Source: Jaltomata sinuosa (taxonomy: Eukaryota > Streptophyta > Magnoliopsida > Solanales > Solanaceae). Taken from it: a stretch of 64,000 bases of DNA. Under the pieces are notes generated by a model. That model searched no databases, was not told the origin of the DNA, and saw only the letters and a list, made by a program, of their open reading frames with translations. Location: contig QJPP01007526.1 in assembly GCA_003996215.1 (NCBI GenBank), positions 1,736,001-1,800,000 on the forward strand, given 5' to 3'. The translations under genes were made by a program, and so were the position numbers. Of the stretch, positions 31,440 to 43,737 are shown piece by piece (positions within the stretch are counted from its first letter, which is position 1; each line of letters starts with the position of its first letter).

Positions 31440-33230
31440 AAATATTAGTATAATCTGTGTTCGCCGAGTCAAAGACAACCGCAGTAATGATAGCTACGCA
31501 TCTTTAATCCCACTTTTATTGTTAATCAAAGGATTATTAACTACGAAAACTAACTTTCTCATTTTGGCTTTTTATAATTACATCGATAATAATCCAAGAA
31601 AAGAAGAATTATCCAGAATAGGCTTAATGAATAACAGTAATGATTATTAGGATACCATATCTTCAAAGATAAAGAAAGGTGTATTCTAGGTATAGCTATT
31701 AAAAGGAAAATAGAAAAATAAATAAAAAATAAAAAATACACAGACGTACATACATAAGATGGAAAAGGAAATCAATAATCTAAATTCAGTTATATGTTAA
31801 TATTGTTATAACTAAACTTTTCGTAATGATTATATACTCGTTTTCCTCCTCTTTTTGCTAATCCAAGCAAGTAAATTAATGTAAACTGTAGTTGGTTTTT
31901 GTTCTTCCTGGAATTCAATAAATTTTTGCCAAGTTGTCATACATATATAAAGTAATTGAATTCCACTTTAATTTTTGTTCAATAATTGAATTCTAGTACT
32001 ACGTACCATCTACATGGAGGAATATTCCATTTACTTCATTTAACAACTTTGACATTTTAATTGACAAAACAAATTAATTATTAGGATAACTTAATCACCG
32101 ACACAGGCAAAATTACTAATCTCCATATATATAAGATTCCATTAGTTAAGCTAAATTAATATTTTTAATCGTCCTAAGAGATATGGATCTATAAACAAGT
32201 ACATATCTTACCTACATTGACCTAGTCAATAATTATTACCGACATATTTTTTATTACACAAATATTTGTCCAAATGTGTCAGAGATCTTCTATTCTCTTT
32301 TGTTTACTCTTTTTTAATGTGTAGGTTAGTTATAATTTTTTATTACTATATGAGTAACAATATTTTCTTTATTTCCGTAGTCAACAGAGGAAGAGATTAA
32401 TGAACTCAGTTGGACAATAATGGTCGAGAAGTACTCACCATTTTCTTAGACTTAAAGGTGGTTTTGATATATATGTGTCTTATGAACAAGCATCACAAAT
32501 TTTATCATATTTAATTTACTTTTGGACATGTGATAAAATTATGATTTTAAATTAGCATTTGAATATGTGATTTTAAATCCCAAATTCTCCAAAAGAAATA
32601 TGATTTGGGATTTCAAATCATTATTTTAATTTTTTTTTAAATGTAAAACTTGAGCCATAAATTTATATTTTGTAAAAAAAAAAAAAAAAAAAACTCATCA
32701 CCTTAAATTTTACAAAAAAAAAGACTCATGCTCGGCGTGAAGTAATTGTTCGTACCATGTGAAAATATTATATTAAAGAATAACTAGTCACTCCTGTTGT
32801 TGACTAGTGGATCTTTATAAAAATTATGTGTATTTTAAAGTTTGTAATCGCAATCATTTATGTATAAAAGGAAGATAGAGATATGTGATTTATCAATAAT
32901 ATGGCGTTAGGTTATTCCGATATCTTGTTTATGAATTATATAGTTTGCTCATTTGGTAATATCCTATAATAATTGGAGAAATTTTGATAGTTCACAACTT
33001 GTGAGATTTTCATTATGAGAAAAAATACAACTTGAGAAATTTAAATTACATGTCTAAATAAAACTTCAACTTTATATCAATCTGATTTCACATTATGATT
33101 TCAAATCACAAGTTCATATTGCATGTCCAAATGGACCCTTAAACTTTGTTTTAGGCAAGTCTATGATTAAGTTCTTGCTGACCAATTTATCCAACTGAGT
33201 GAGGCTAGCATGTCCTAACATATTTGGATT
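31440..33230. repeat. Left block of duplication unit B
   Basis: Collinear with 14500-16470 and 58540-59960. Examples: TTCGCCGAGT and GATAGCTAC(G/T)CAT near 31460-31500 pair with unit C near 58578. 31990-32260 pairs with 15420-15680. 33150-33220 (GACCAATTTATCC...GAG(G/T)(A/C)TAGCAT) pairs with 16370-16430. No gene. Confidence 0.75.
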
Positions 33231-33941
33231 AATGGAGACCTAGAAACATTAAAGTGATCGAAAAGGTAATAAAATGGAGACGTGAAGAAGAAGCAGAAGT
33301 ATAGAAAAGTAGTTGTGTTAAGAGTTCACATTTATAGGGGAAGTCATTGTTGAAGCCATCATTTCCATAAGCTATTATTCATTCGGAATCAAATAAATCT
33401 AAGTCCATACGCTAAGGATTATTAGGATCATTTTCTCGATTATTATACTCGAATTTGATTGAATTCTAACCCTAAATACATGAGATTCAAATGCCTAAAT
33501 TGAGAAATTTTTACCCAACCCTAAAAATACTAAATTTGTGATTTGAGCATGCTATTGAACTCTAATTAAGATTCCTTTCATCGATTTGGTTTCACAAGCT
33601 TATGTATAATTAGATTATGTAATTTGTTTAGGGGTTTGACCAAGTTGGCCGAGGGTTGACTTTAATTATTTCAAAAAATAAATCATAAAAATGGATTAAC
33701 TAGCCTAATTTGTCGTGTTATTTGATAGTATTTTGCATAGATTAAGTCCATTGAAGATCGTCTGATTGGAGAATTGGAAAATGCTAGCATGGGAATCTCA
33801 TCGAATATCGGGCTAAGTGAGACTTTAACCTACGAATTGCTTACTTTTTTAAAAGCATTATTTAAAACTCACATAATATCTTCAAATTACTTAGTATATA
33901 GCGGGTCACACGCGTACTAGGACAAGTATGCTATTCCGAGC

Positions 33942-33986
<45 letters not shown>

Positions 33987-34700
33987 GATTATGCTTCTTT
34001 CAGTTATAACATGACACTGTTGAGTTTTAAAAGCATGAATCGGATTTGTCTTTTAATGAATTGAGCATGGCATCCTAGTAATTTAGTTACTAAAGTATGA
34101 TAGAGCTATTTGATATTGGAATACGTGTTAAAGATTTTTTTGTATGTGATATTCATCAAGAAGTTGTCTTCACTATATGATGTATTTTCTCTTCTTGATA
34201 TACATCAAATGATGTTGGTTTAGATGTCCTACAGGCTAAGGCTTATATCAAAAAACATATTCTTTGTGTTTCTAACAATATTTTTTTGATCCATTGCTTT
34301 CCCATAGTATGCTAACTTGACAGCCACGTTGTTTTGCTTTTCTATATATGTGGCACACTTGTAGATGTTCCATATATATACATGTAAATTTATTACAAAA
34401 GAATTGTAAATTTGGTGTTCTATTCATACAGAAATTAAATAATTTATTTTTGGTACTTTGAATATCACCACGTAAAATGGAACGATCGGAGTACTTTGTC
34501 AGGTCTCTATTTGATATTTTATCAGTATCGTCATAACTCATGCACGTACGAGTAGGTAGAAATGTTTCTATTTGAATTCGGCATAAAAATCTTTTTTATG
34601 GGAAAAAAAGTTCCTTCTAGTTTTGGTTTTTAAGTGGATCATTCGACTTAAAATAAAATAAGAAAAAGGACAACCAATATAAGAAATACTAGAGATCTAA
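33231..34700. other. AT-rich spacer with an (ATT)n microsatellite
   Basis: (ATT)n at about 33943-33986. The 89-aa minus ORF at 34272-34541 has no recognisable domain and no paralogue in unit A, so I do not call it a gene. Confidence 0.4.
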
Positions 34701-34729
34701 AGAAGGTAAAATGTATGGTAATAACTTAT

Positions 34730-34735
34730 TTTATT
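34730..34735 (-). terminator. Polyadenylation signal of extensin B
   Basis: Minus-strand AATAAA at the place matching 22611-22616. Confidence 0.65.
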
Positions 34736-34976
34736 CATCTCATAATCTCTGCATTTTGCAAGGAGATCGAAGCTGAGCAAACATACACAAAGACATAAAA
34801 GTAAAATATTAATTGAGAGTACAAACAATATCACTAATAACTTAGATAACATGAAGCTACTACAAAAGAACTTCGCCTCCCACGTGGGGCTTATTATTTA
34901 CTTTTTTTTTTCTTCTTTTCATTGCCTCTCGAAAATGGAAAATGCCTTACTTTCAGCTCAACATTCTGCTTTTCCT

Positions 34977-35114
34977 GCATAAGATATAATATTGTGAATG
35001 AGAACATAAAGAAGCAGCTAACCAAATAAGTAGTAGACATCATAGGTCTTTATATTATTATTGCTTTGCATTTTAGTCGATATCATTTTTGAAAGTTTTA
35101 GTTTGTCTTAATTA
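34977..35114 (-). other. 3'-UTR intron of extensin B
   Basis: Minus-strand donor CTGAG|GTAATTAAG and acceptor TCTTATGCAG|GAAAAGC, matching those of extensin A. Exact edges are read from the splice signals. Confidence 0.7.
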
Positions 35115-35138
35115 CCTCAGATATAATGTAGTCGCTTC

Positions 35139-36347
35139 TTAGTAATGTTTGGGAGGAGGGGGAGAGGCGTAAATATAGTGGGGTGGTGGTGGAGACTTGT
35201 AGACTGGAGTTGGTGGTGGTGGAGACTTATAGACTGGTGCAGGATGGTATGGTGTTGGTGGAGGATGGTATGGCCTCTTGGGTGGTGGTGGTGACTTGTA
35301 CACTGGAGTTGGTGGTGGTGGAGACTTATAGACTGGTGCAGGATGGTATGGTGTTGGTGAAGGATGGTATGGCTTCACTGGTGGTGGTGGTGACTTGTAA
35401 ACGGGAGTTGGTGGTGGTGGAGACTTGTAAACTGGTGCGGGATGATATGGTGTTGGTGGAGGATGGTATGGCCTCTTGGGTGGTGGTGGTGACTTGTACA
35501 CTGGAGTTGGTGGTGGTGGAGACTTATAGACTGGTGCAGGATGGTATGGTGTTGGTGGAGGATGGTATGGCTTCACTGGTGGTGGTGGTGACTTGTAAAC
35601 GGGAGTTGGTGGTGGTGGAGACTTGTAAACTGGTGCGGGATGATATGGTGTTGGTGGAGGATGGTATGGCCTCTTGGGTGGTGGTGGTGACTTGTACACT
35701 GGAGTTGGTGGTGGTGGCGACTTGTACACTGGGGTGTGTGGAGGGTAGTGTGGCTTCTTGGGTGGTGGTGGAGATTTGTAAACTGGAGTAGGGGGTGGTG
35801 GAGACTTGTAAACAGGGGTGTGTGGAGGGTAGTGTGGCTTCTTGGGTGGTGGTGGCGACTTGTAAACTGGGGTTGGTGGTGGTGGTGACTTGTAAACAGG
35901 GGTGTGTGGAGGGTAGTGTGGCTCCTTGGGTGGTGGTGGTGACTTGTAAACTGGGGTGTGGGGAGGATAGTGTGGCTTCTTGGGTGGTGGTGGTGACTTG
36001 TAAACCGGAGTTGGTGGTGGTGGCGACTTGTAAACTGGTTTAGGATGATAAGGTGTTGGTGAAGGGTGGTGTGGCTTCTTAGGTGGTGGTGGAGACTTGT
36101 AAACCGGAGTTGGAGGCGGTGGAGACTTGTAAACGGGGTGGTGATGGTGTGGTGGAGGAGACTTATACACTGGGTGGTGGGGTGGTGATGGATAGACATG
36201 CACTGGTGGAGGAGGAGACTTGTAGAGGTATGGTTTCTTTGGTGGTGGTGGAGATGAGTATCGATAATTTGCTGAGCTTTCAGAAGCTAAGCTAAGTGAC
36301 ACCAAAACCACTAAAAGAGTGGCAAATAGAGAGGCCATTTTCCCCAT
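35139..36347 (-). CDS. Extensin B (cell-wall hydroxyproline-rich glycoprotein), 402 aa
   Basis: Paralogue of extensin A with the same signal peptide start (MGKMASLFATLL...SLASESSANYRYSSPPPP). A longer frame extends upstream to 36467, but those codons lie above the TATA box, so I begin at MGKM. Its repeats are more varied than in A. An N-terminal HVYPSPPHHPVYK and HHHHPVYK segment is followed by KKPHYPPHTPVYK units, then alternating KRPYHPPPTPYHPAPVYK and VKPYHPPPTPYHPAPVYK units with SPPPPTPVYK between. It ends HYIYASPPPPKHY. His/Lys/Tyr content makes a basic, cross-linkable wall protein (YIY, VYK sites). No stops or shifts. It lies about 10.5 kb from extensin A in the same orientation, within a repeated unit, so the pair arose by segmental duplication. 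Confidence 0.95.
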   Translation of the reverse strand: MGKMASLFATLLVVLVSLSLASESSANYRYSSPPPPKKPYLYKSPPPPVHVYPSPPHHPVYKSPPPHHHHPVYKSPPPPTPVYKSPPPPKKPHHPSPTPYHPKPVYKSPPPPTPVYKSPPPPKKPHYPPHTPVYKSPPPPKEPHYPPHTPVYKSPPPPTPVYKSPPPPKKPHYPPHTPVYKSPPPPTPVYKSPPPPKKPHYPPHTPVYKSPPPPTPVYKSPPPPKRPYHPPPTPYHPAPVYKSPPPPTPVYKSPPPPVKPYHPPPTPYHPAPVYKSPPPPTPVYKSPPPPKRPYHPPPTPYHPAPVYKSPPPPTPVYKSPPPPVKPYHPSPTPYHPAPVYKSPPPPTPVYKSPPPPKRPYHPPPTPYHPAPVYKSPPPPTPVYKSPPPPHYIYASPPPPKHY

Positions 36348-36399
36348 ATTTGAAACAAAGGAGAGAAGTTGTTGTCCTCTTAAGCTGCACTTGAACCCC

Positions 36400-36407
36400 T
36401 TTATATA
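36400..36407 (-). promoter_or_regulatory. TATA box of extensin B
   Basis: Minus-strand TATATAAA about 55 bp upstream of the chosen start, in the same context (GCTATATAAAGGGG) as extensin A. Confidence 0.75.
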
Positions 36408-37555
36408 GCTTTCATTTAGACATTCACCCTTTTCAAGAATTTTCACAAATGAAGGTAAAATTGTCACTAGAATACTTAAAATCTACCAAAAAGTTAAAGC
36501 ACATTTTGATTTGGTTTTGTCATGTTGTCGGCTCAATTTGACTTAAGAGTAATTGGTATACTTTATTTGTTCCATAGAGGCTGCAAGCTAAGCAAATGAA
36601 TAAACTATTATGGTAACTATGCTTTTTGTGATGCAATAATTCAAGGGGAAAGTCTTCTTTTTCTTCCTATCTTTTTAGTATATAGTACTGAAGCTTTGAA
36701 AAATATGTGTGGATGCCTCAACTTCCCATGATCTTAGTTACAGAAATTCAGAGCATCTTTGCATTTTTTATATTACTCTTACTTTCCTTGAAATGCTCTA
36801 TTCACATGTATGATTATAATTTTGGAAAGAACAATTATGAAAGTACTTCAGTCTTCACATTTTTACCTTAATCACAAACAGTGAAATTCACATGTTCCAT
36901 GAATTAATGTTAAATGGAATAAAGTTTATTTTCATTATCATTAGTTTCAATCCTTGTGTTGTTCAAAAGTTGATTTTATAAGTAAAAAAACTCAACTATG
37001 TCAATGACTTAAAATATACTAGTAAATTAAGTTAAATTTAACTTGTAAGATTAATGCTTCTAGTGAAGAATAGGATATGGATAGGAGAAAATAAGCTTAG
37101 AATTATTCTTGCTTTTAAAAGAGTTACTGTAATTTATGGCATTCTGGTGAAGAAACTTATTAATTGTACCAATTTTCTACCAAAAAAATAATGATTGTAC
37201 CAATTAATTCGTGTGTATTGTATTCTGACTGGTTAAATGACCTTCACATGAGCTTCAAGAAGCATGTCAGTGATATTTTAAGATATAACAGAGATGAATA
37301 GAGAAAAAACAGTACATTACATTAAGAGATATTGATCAAGAACCAAATGATGATAGTATACAAAAACTATTGAGAACTTTCAAGGTGATTTTTCAATTAA
37401 AAAAAGAATCAATTACTTGACTTCAATCATGAATCCAAATTCAGTGTCGGAGCCAATATTTTCACTAAAAAGATTTAAAATATAAAAAAGTATACACGTC
37501 AAAAATATCAAGAAAATTCAATATCTATTATATATAGATAATTTTTAAAAAAATT
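36408..37555. other. Upstream flank of extensin B
   Basis: 36420-36790 is similar to the upstream region of extensin A. The remainder is AT-rich with no gene. Confidence 0.5.
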
Positions 37556-37559
37556 AACC

Positions 37560-38350
37560 TAATTATACATATAATATAATTTTTCAATAAGAGGTGTTCG
37601 AATGAACAATCTTGCGCCCTAGCTCCGGCCATATCCCAACCCCACACACACCAACTTGGAAGGGAGTGGGAATTTTATGTGTATTATTTTCACTAGGTGT
37701 AGACGAGAGAAAAACTTTTGCATGTGGTCCATTTTTAGTACCAAATAAATTAAAGCAATGTTGTTCTTTCAGGGTGGTAGAGAAGGAAAAAGAATTCAAT
37801 GATTTGTATACCTCAATGTTGAAAAAGTTATGTGATACAATTGGATAATTATTATATATACATAAAAATTATTTTAACTTTATATATAGAGAGTAATTTT
37901 TCGACAAAGAGGTTCATGAACCACCTTGTGGCCCCTAACTTCGGCCATGCTCCCTTAACCCAAGGACGGAGCTAGTTCTAGCTACGAGTTCGATAAAATC
38001 CCATCACTTTGGCCAAATTTTATATTTGTGTTAAAAAATCTACTTAATATGTATAATTAAATAATGTATCCAGAACTCAATAAGCTAATTTTTTTAGAAT
38101 TCAAAATTCATAACCTCAAAATTTTGGACATGTACCCAGCCCCATACACACCCAACTTGGAGGGGAGTGGGGGAATTTCATGCATGTGTAGCATTTTCAG
38201 AGAGTTAAATCTTAGAGACGACAAGAGAAAAACTTTGCATGTGGCCCATTTTAAGTACCAAATAAAGCAATTTATGTTCTTTCTTTTTGAATGGTAGATA
38301 AGGCAAAAAATTCAACGATTTGTAGCTCAGTATTGAAAATTATGTAATTT
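37560..38350. repeat. Local tandem duplication, two copies of roughly 0.3-0.45 kb
   Basis: 37590-37850 and 37910-38345 share CCAACTTGGA(A/G)GGGAGTGGG, GAGAAAAACTTT, GCATGTGG(T/C)CCATTTT and ACCAAATAAA in order. Unit A has one equivalent (about 25190-25260: GCATGTGACCCACTTT...ACCAAATAAA). The short ORFs within are not conserved in frame. Confidence 0.65.
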
Positions 38351-38894
38351 AATAAGATATTTCTGAATGTTATTATCTTAGTATATCATCATGGGAACAG
38401 ACAAATAGGTAGAAGAATTCATGTTCAAGCAATGGACTAAAGTTGATAAAAGGTATCCAAAAGGGAAGAAAAAAGGAAAAATGGAATCCAGAAGGATCCA
38501 GACATACAACATATATGTATGTTCAAATTGTGGTAGGCAAATGCATTTGAGTATCATACAATCATAAAATTTTAAAATTAATTAATATTGTGTGAGGGTA
38601 TTGTTAACATTTATCTTCAAAAAAAAGGAAAAAAGGTTCCAACAACTTTCTGAGAAAAGAGAAGAATCCATATCACTTGTACAATAATTATTGATTCCTA
38701 TATTGTCATTGATGGAAGCTTATATTAGGACCTTAATTTTCAAAAGCATAATACAAGTTTTTTAATAGTAATTTGTTGAAGGCATAAACTAATACTAATG
38801 AACTAATGAACAATAATTTGTTAGTTACGTTTAAGAGAAAACAGAATCAGCACCATCAATCTCTCTTGCTGTCTCTTCTTCTTTTTATCTTTTT

Positions 38895-38927
<33 letters not shown>

Positions 38928-39480
38928 TTTTTTGAAGGGGGGGGGGGGGGGGTCATTGTATGGGGTGAGGAAAAATGTTTATGCTCTCTTTTCTTCAAAT
39001 TTCTTTCAACTATCATCAATCTAGGGCCAAAATCCAATTTAATTTTTCAAAAATTCCAAAGTATTACCAAATTAAATGCATTGTCATATATATGTTGCTC
39101 TTGATTTTCAATAAATCTTCTTTCTTTAGTTTTTGACGCCAATATGAACAAGTCCTCGAGAAAACTAGAATTAGCTACAAATTTTGTTGTTAATCTGCCG
39201 GCAAATTGCTCATAGCTAACATAATCTTATGATAACTCTCTCGTTAATCCGTCACTAAATAAATAAGTGACAAATATAATTGTTTAGCTATAAAGTTTTG
39301 TCTATCGCTAATTCTTTAATTATTTTTAATAGTGTGATAATATGTGGACCTTTTAGAATATATAATACCAAAAAATGAACTTTTCAAATTCTAAACATTA
39401 GTATGGCTCATAACTAAAAATTTGACTTGTGAAAAGGAGATACATGATAATCAATAACACCAGATGAAGCAACATTTAGT
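38350..39480. other. Spacer of unit B with a T26/G16 tract
   Basis: 38370-38450 matches unit A at 25270-25360. A run of about 26 T, GAA, then 16 G lies at 38908-38952. 39160-39340 looks like a worn CACTA-type MITE (TTAGCTACAAA..., ending TAATAGTG) with no clear left end. No gene. Confidence 0.45.
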
Positions 39481-39482
39481 TT

Positions 39483-39942
39483 AGGGTCTGTTTGGAAAGT
39501 CACCTGGTAATTGAAATTAGTATAATTACTAGCGTAACAATTATCAGGTAAGTAATTACACAGCCTAGTAATTACGATGACTTGTTTATTTGCCACAAAT
39601 AACACTACTAGAAAACAGGGAATTAGCGATGGATAAAATTTTGTAGCTAAACAATAAAAATCCCATGCTAATCTCATTTAGCTACGAATTAGCGATGGAT
39701 TATAAGAAATTTCAATTAGCTAAAGCTTTTTAGCGACGAATTAGCTAGGGATTACAGATAAATTCTGTAGCTAACTCCTTGTTCTCTTGTAGTGTAATTA
39801 CAAGTATACTATTTGATTGTACAAGTGTAAGTACATATTTTATATTAAATTTTTAAAATAAAAGTTAATCATCAAAAACTAAAAATTTATATTAGACAAA
39901 TAAGGGTCTTTATAATGATATTAAATTAAATATTTAAGATAT

Positions 39943-39989
<47 letters not shown>

Positions 39990-40797
39990 CTAATATTATA
40001 AAAAATAATTAATTTATATTTTTTAAATCAGTATATTTTAATTAAATTAATCATAAAAACTTAAAGTACATGATTTTTAAGAACATCATGAAATGCATGT
40101 TTGACAAAAAGATTAACATTATAAATATAATGTCATAAAATTGTTAAAACATTTGACAAAAAGATAATCTATCAATTCTAACTAAAAAATGAATGACTTG
40201 CAATGTGAAATATCAAGTCAATACTAGTTAAACAAATAAATTGAAACTACAAATACAACATAAGTTCAAAATTCAAAACAAAAAAGTTAACATAATACTC
40301 TTATGTCAAATTTCAACATAACGTACATAAATATGATTCAGAAGAAAATAAAAACCTAAGTCTATAACCTTATCAACAATAAATTCTACTTTAATTTAAA
40401 AATTAGAACACCAACTAAATTATGCTAAATGAAAAAAATAAATATAAAATAGATAATACGAACAATTATGGAATCACAAGAAGTAAGAGCTGAAAAATGA
40501 GAAAAAAAATAATATAAATAATATAAAAAAAAAAAATATATTTTTAAAAAATATTAGAATAATAAAAAAAAAAAAATAATAGAAATAAAAGGACAAAATT
40601 AAAAAGTAATCAGCTTGTAATTACACCATGTAATTACCAGCAATTCAAAACTCACTCCTGTGATTGGAGAGTGTAATTGCCCCCTGCCAATTGCACCCAA
40701 TTACCTGCTGACCAAGTAATTACTTGGCCAACCAAATATGTCAAACTGTGTAATTACACCAAATTCAATTCCTAAGGTGGCTTTCCAAACAAGCCCT
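39483..40797. mobile_element. Non-autonomous hAT-type element, 1.3 kb, present only in unit B
   Basis: AGGGTCTGTTTGGAAAGTCACC and, inverted, AGGGCTTGTTTGGAAAGCCACC form the ends. The flanks (TTTAGTTT and TTAATTTT) look like a worn 8-bp duplication. Unit A reads ATTTAATTTTGAG at the matching place (about 26970), an empty site. A CACTA MITE is nested inside. The middle holds a (CA)n(TA)n repeat at 39951-39990 and long A-rich DNA, no ORF. Confidence 0.75.
39603..39794. mobile_element. CACTA-type MITE nested in the hAT element, TSD TAA
   Basis: CACTACTAGAAAACAGGG at the left and TTGTTCTCTTGTAGTG at the right, inverted. TAA flanks both ends (39600-39602, 39795-39797). The inner repeats of TTAGCTACGAATTAGCGATGG type are inverted. 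192 bp; ends differ from those of the large CACTA at 1792-13695. Confidence 0.85.
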
Positions 40798-41493
40798 TAA
40801 TTTTAGGGTGATTTGTACAAATAAAAAAAATTGAGTGTTGCCATCTAAAACTTGACTACGTTCAAAAAAATTTAAAAAAGTACATTCACGACTAAAAATC
40901 ACTAGAAATCGGTAATCAAATTTTGACGATTCTGGTAGATCATCATAAAATTCATTCGATTGATTTGATATAAATCTTGATGATTATAAAAAATTAGCCA
41001 CCAAATTTCATAGCCACACCTACCAGTAACAGGACAATCGACTACTCCATGCATGTCAATAAATGGCAGTATTTAGCGTTTGAGTTCACCCAATACAACC
41101 CAACCTAGCATAAGGCTAAAGTCGTGGACTACACCCTCGTGAGAGCCTTCTATTTGACTAACATACTCCCTTTTGATCTCCCTCATACCTTCATTTCAAA
41201 TGTGGAAATAATTGACTTTCGAATGATTATTTCTGACGAATTGCAATAGCATTAGTCAGTTGTCTTATCACAAATTCTTACGATCATCAGAAATGCTATT
41301 AAATTTAAATAATTTTGGTAGATCGTCATAACATTTATGAGATTGTTTTATCACAAATTCTCACGATTATCAAAAATTGGGCACCAAATCCTAATAATAT
41401 TGGGGATCTCCATTATTAAATATGTTATGTAGAAATTTTAGCAATATGTTTTAGGTTCAAAACTGATTTGAATTATTTCAAATCAACTCTAAT
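40798..41493. other. Unassigned sequence with worn repeats
   Basis: GGTAGATC(A/G)TCATAA and ATCACAAATTCT(T/C)ACGAT recur at about 40935, 41270, 41320 and 41360, suggesting an old CACTA-like MITE with an insert. The insert (41035-41230) reads in one frame as a mostly open, protein-like stretch with a single stop, which I cannot identify. Confidence 0.3.
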
Positions 41494-43734
41494 GACTTTA
41501 AATTTGATATCCAGTCTTCTATTACCAATCTCAATAAATTCTAATTGTTAGATTCTGTAAGGTCTCACAAATTTTTTGAAGATCGTATATAATTAATAAT
41601 TTTCGTGCTTAACTATATTGATAACTGAAAAGACTTTAAAGAATATACAGACTCACACGAGAATGAAAGATCATATAGAAAAGTGATTATATATTTATTG
41701 AGCAAATAAAAAAAAGTTCGATCGAGATAATAAGAATGAACCTAAAAACGAAATCAGACAAAAAAGAATGAAGCATATAAAAAACTATAGGAATTGGTGC
41801 TTGCATTGAAGCTCCACACCCAAAATATTCAAAGTACTTAGAACTCAAGAGGAGAAGGCAGTCATCCCTCTCTCTATCGTATCTACCATTTCCGGGCCTA
41901 AAATAAAAAAACAAAGGTAGATCAGAGGCGATTTAGAATTCGAGTGCAACAGGGGCACCACTAACTTTAGTATGCAAAGTTCAGCATTGTTATATAGCTT
42001 ATGCCAATTTAATTTAAGCAGTGTTGTTGTATAGTCGTATAGTCTATGCCAACTTAGTTTAAGTTGGTTGTCATCGAGATTTGAACTCAGGCCACCCACT
42101 TTCATAAAAAGCCAAAGGGGCACAACAATAACAATTGGACTTCCACTGTTGCACGTCATCATGACAAACGTATGAATGAATGTTTGAAATTTCGTTGGTC
42201 AACTGTGTATTGGAAGCCATATGGCGTTGTAAGGTTTGGGCACAATTTTAAGGTGCATGCTAATCGTGATCGTCTACTTCTTGGAGATCCCTACTATCAG
42301 AATCCTGCAGATGCTATCAGTATGTTTTTAGAGGTTTTCTATTCACTGGTGGGAAATGCTTATTCTCATTTTTTTCTTTGATTGAGAAAAGTACAGATCA
42401 CAACTAACACTGGACCCCCAGATGTTCGTGAAATGACATTTTTTTTGGGTTTCATCATTCACACCTATTTTAAGTTAGGAATATCATGGTGAAGATGGGG
42501 TTCCTGTGGATTCAATTAATCCGTTTTTCTGAATTTGACTTATCAATATTAGTTCTAATTAAAGATTTGTTTATTTTTTTAGATTTTGGCTTGTTAATTT
42601 GAAATTATATAATCAAATATTGTTACCAGTTGTCTCAGACTCTCTGTCTCAAGAAAGGTCGATGGTCACAAACTAATGCTCTGTTATTATTACTACTTAT
42701 ATACTAGTACTATATAGAAGTGTGAACAAGCACACATGTGATGGTCAACATATGTGCTTCATGGAATTCTTAAACAATTTGAGGGTATTTTTGACAAAAA
42801 AAAATAAACTTCCCTGCTCTAACAGATTTGTTTAAGAGGTCCTTTTGAAATATTATATGATAGTTCTTCAAGATATAACATATATGTATAAAGATTTTTT
42901 TTTTAGGTCAACAAGTGCATGTTAGTAATTGTTTAAATAATATAATTAATGTTTTAATTTTAAATGTTAAATGAAAGGATGTGTTATTTGAAAGGGTGTG
43001 TCTTTAAGTGAAAGGATGTGTCTTTTATGAAAAGTCTTCAACTATTTTTATTTAAACAAATCTAACGTTACTTTGCAGAGTAACTTTTCTTTCTTCTCAA
43101 CCTTTTTAAAAGAATATTCTTTCTTCCCCAGAATATTAAGTTCCAAACTTCTTGCTTTCCAATAGGATTTCTTCACTATTTGCTTAGTGCAGAAATTTAT
43201 AGGCTTGTCATATCCACTAAAATTATTTGCGTTCAATCCCACAGCAATCTTGCAGAGGAGAGGCAGCAAATATCATTTTTAGGATAGCGTTTCATGCGTG
43301 TTTCAAGCCTCCAATCCGGTGTTTATTATTCATATTTTTCAAAAATCTAAAAACGATACCTGTCTATTCTGGCTTGGGGGCATTCGATGTTTTGTTGCGT
43401 TGAAAGTTTGGTGGTGTTTTTGAAATCTGAAGTAGAAGAATTATTATGTTCTGGTTGTTACATAACAGTGGTTATTTGTGGTGTTTATCTAAAAATGAAA
43501 AGAAAAACATACAGTCCTTTCTCTTGATTTTTTCTTTGAATTCGCTGGGTAAATTTTTTTTTAAAAAAATTTCACTCTTCAGCAGTTTAGTGTTCCTGCT
43601 GATATAATTGGGCATTTGTTCAAAATTCAATTTGTCATATTCTGTGTCCTTTTGAGTTTATGGGGTTTTCAAGAAAAATTGTGTTAGTTTGATATTTTAT
43701 TTGTATTTTCACAATGAATTCTAATACGATCAGA
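41494..43734. repeat. Duplicate segment X1 (partner of 45131-47172)
   Basis: Near-identical to X2 from GACTTTAAATTTGATATCC to the first codons of a copia gag (ATGAATTCT...GATCAGA). It includes a copy of the copia 5' LTR starting at 42920. X1 keeps about 200 bp (42627-42828) that X2 lacks. Paired small ORFs (75, 105 and 69 aa) occur in both copies; I recognise none of them. Confidence 0.85.
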
Positions 43735-43737
43735 GGA

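Noticed and set aside
34272..34541. 89-aa minus-strand ORF downstream of extensin B
   Set aside because: No counterpart in unit A, no domain, AT-rich composition like its surroundings.
35183..36199. Long ORFs opposite to or out of frame with extensin B
   Set aside because: Same reason: repeat-driven open frames without supporting signals.
42060..42110. tRNA-like stretch (GATTTGAACTCAGGCC), also near 45700
   Set aside because: Only a T-arm-like motif; no acceptor stem or anticodon arm could be formed.
41687..42162. 75-aa and 105-aa minus-strand ORFs, repeated at 45324-45799
   Set aside because: Both copies come from the recent duplication, so their conservation is not evidence of coding; no domain recognised.
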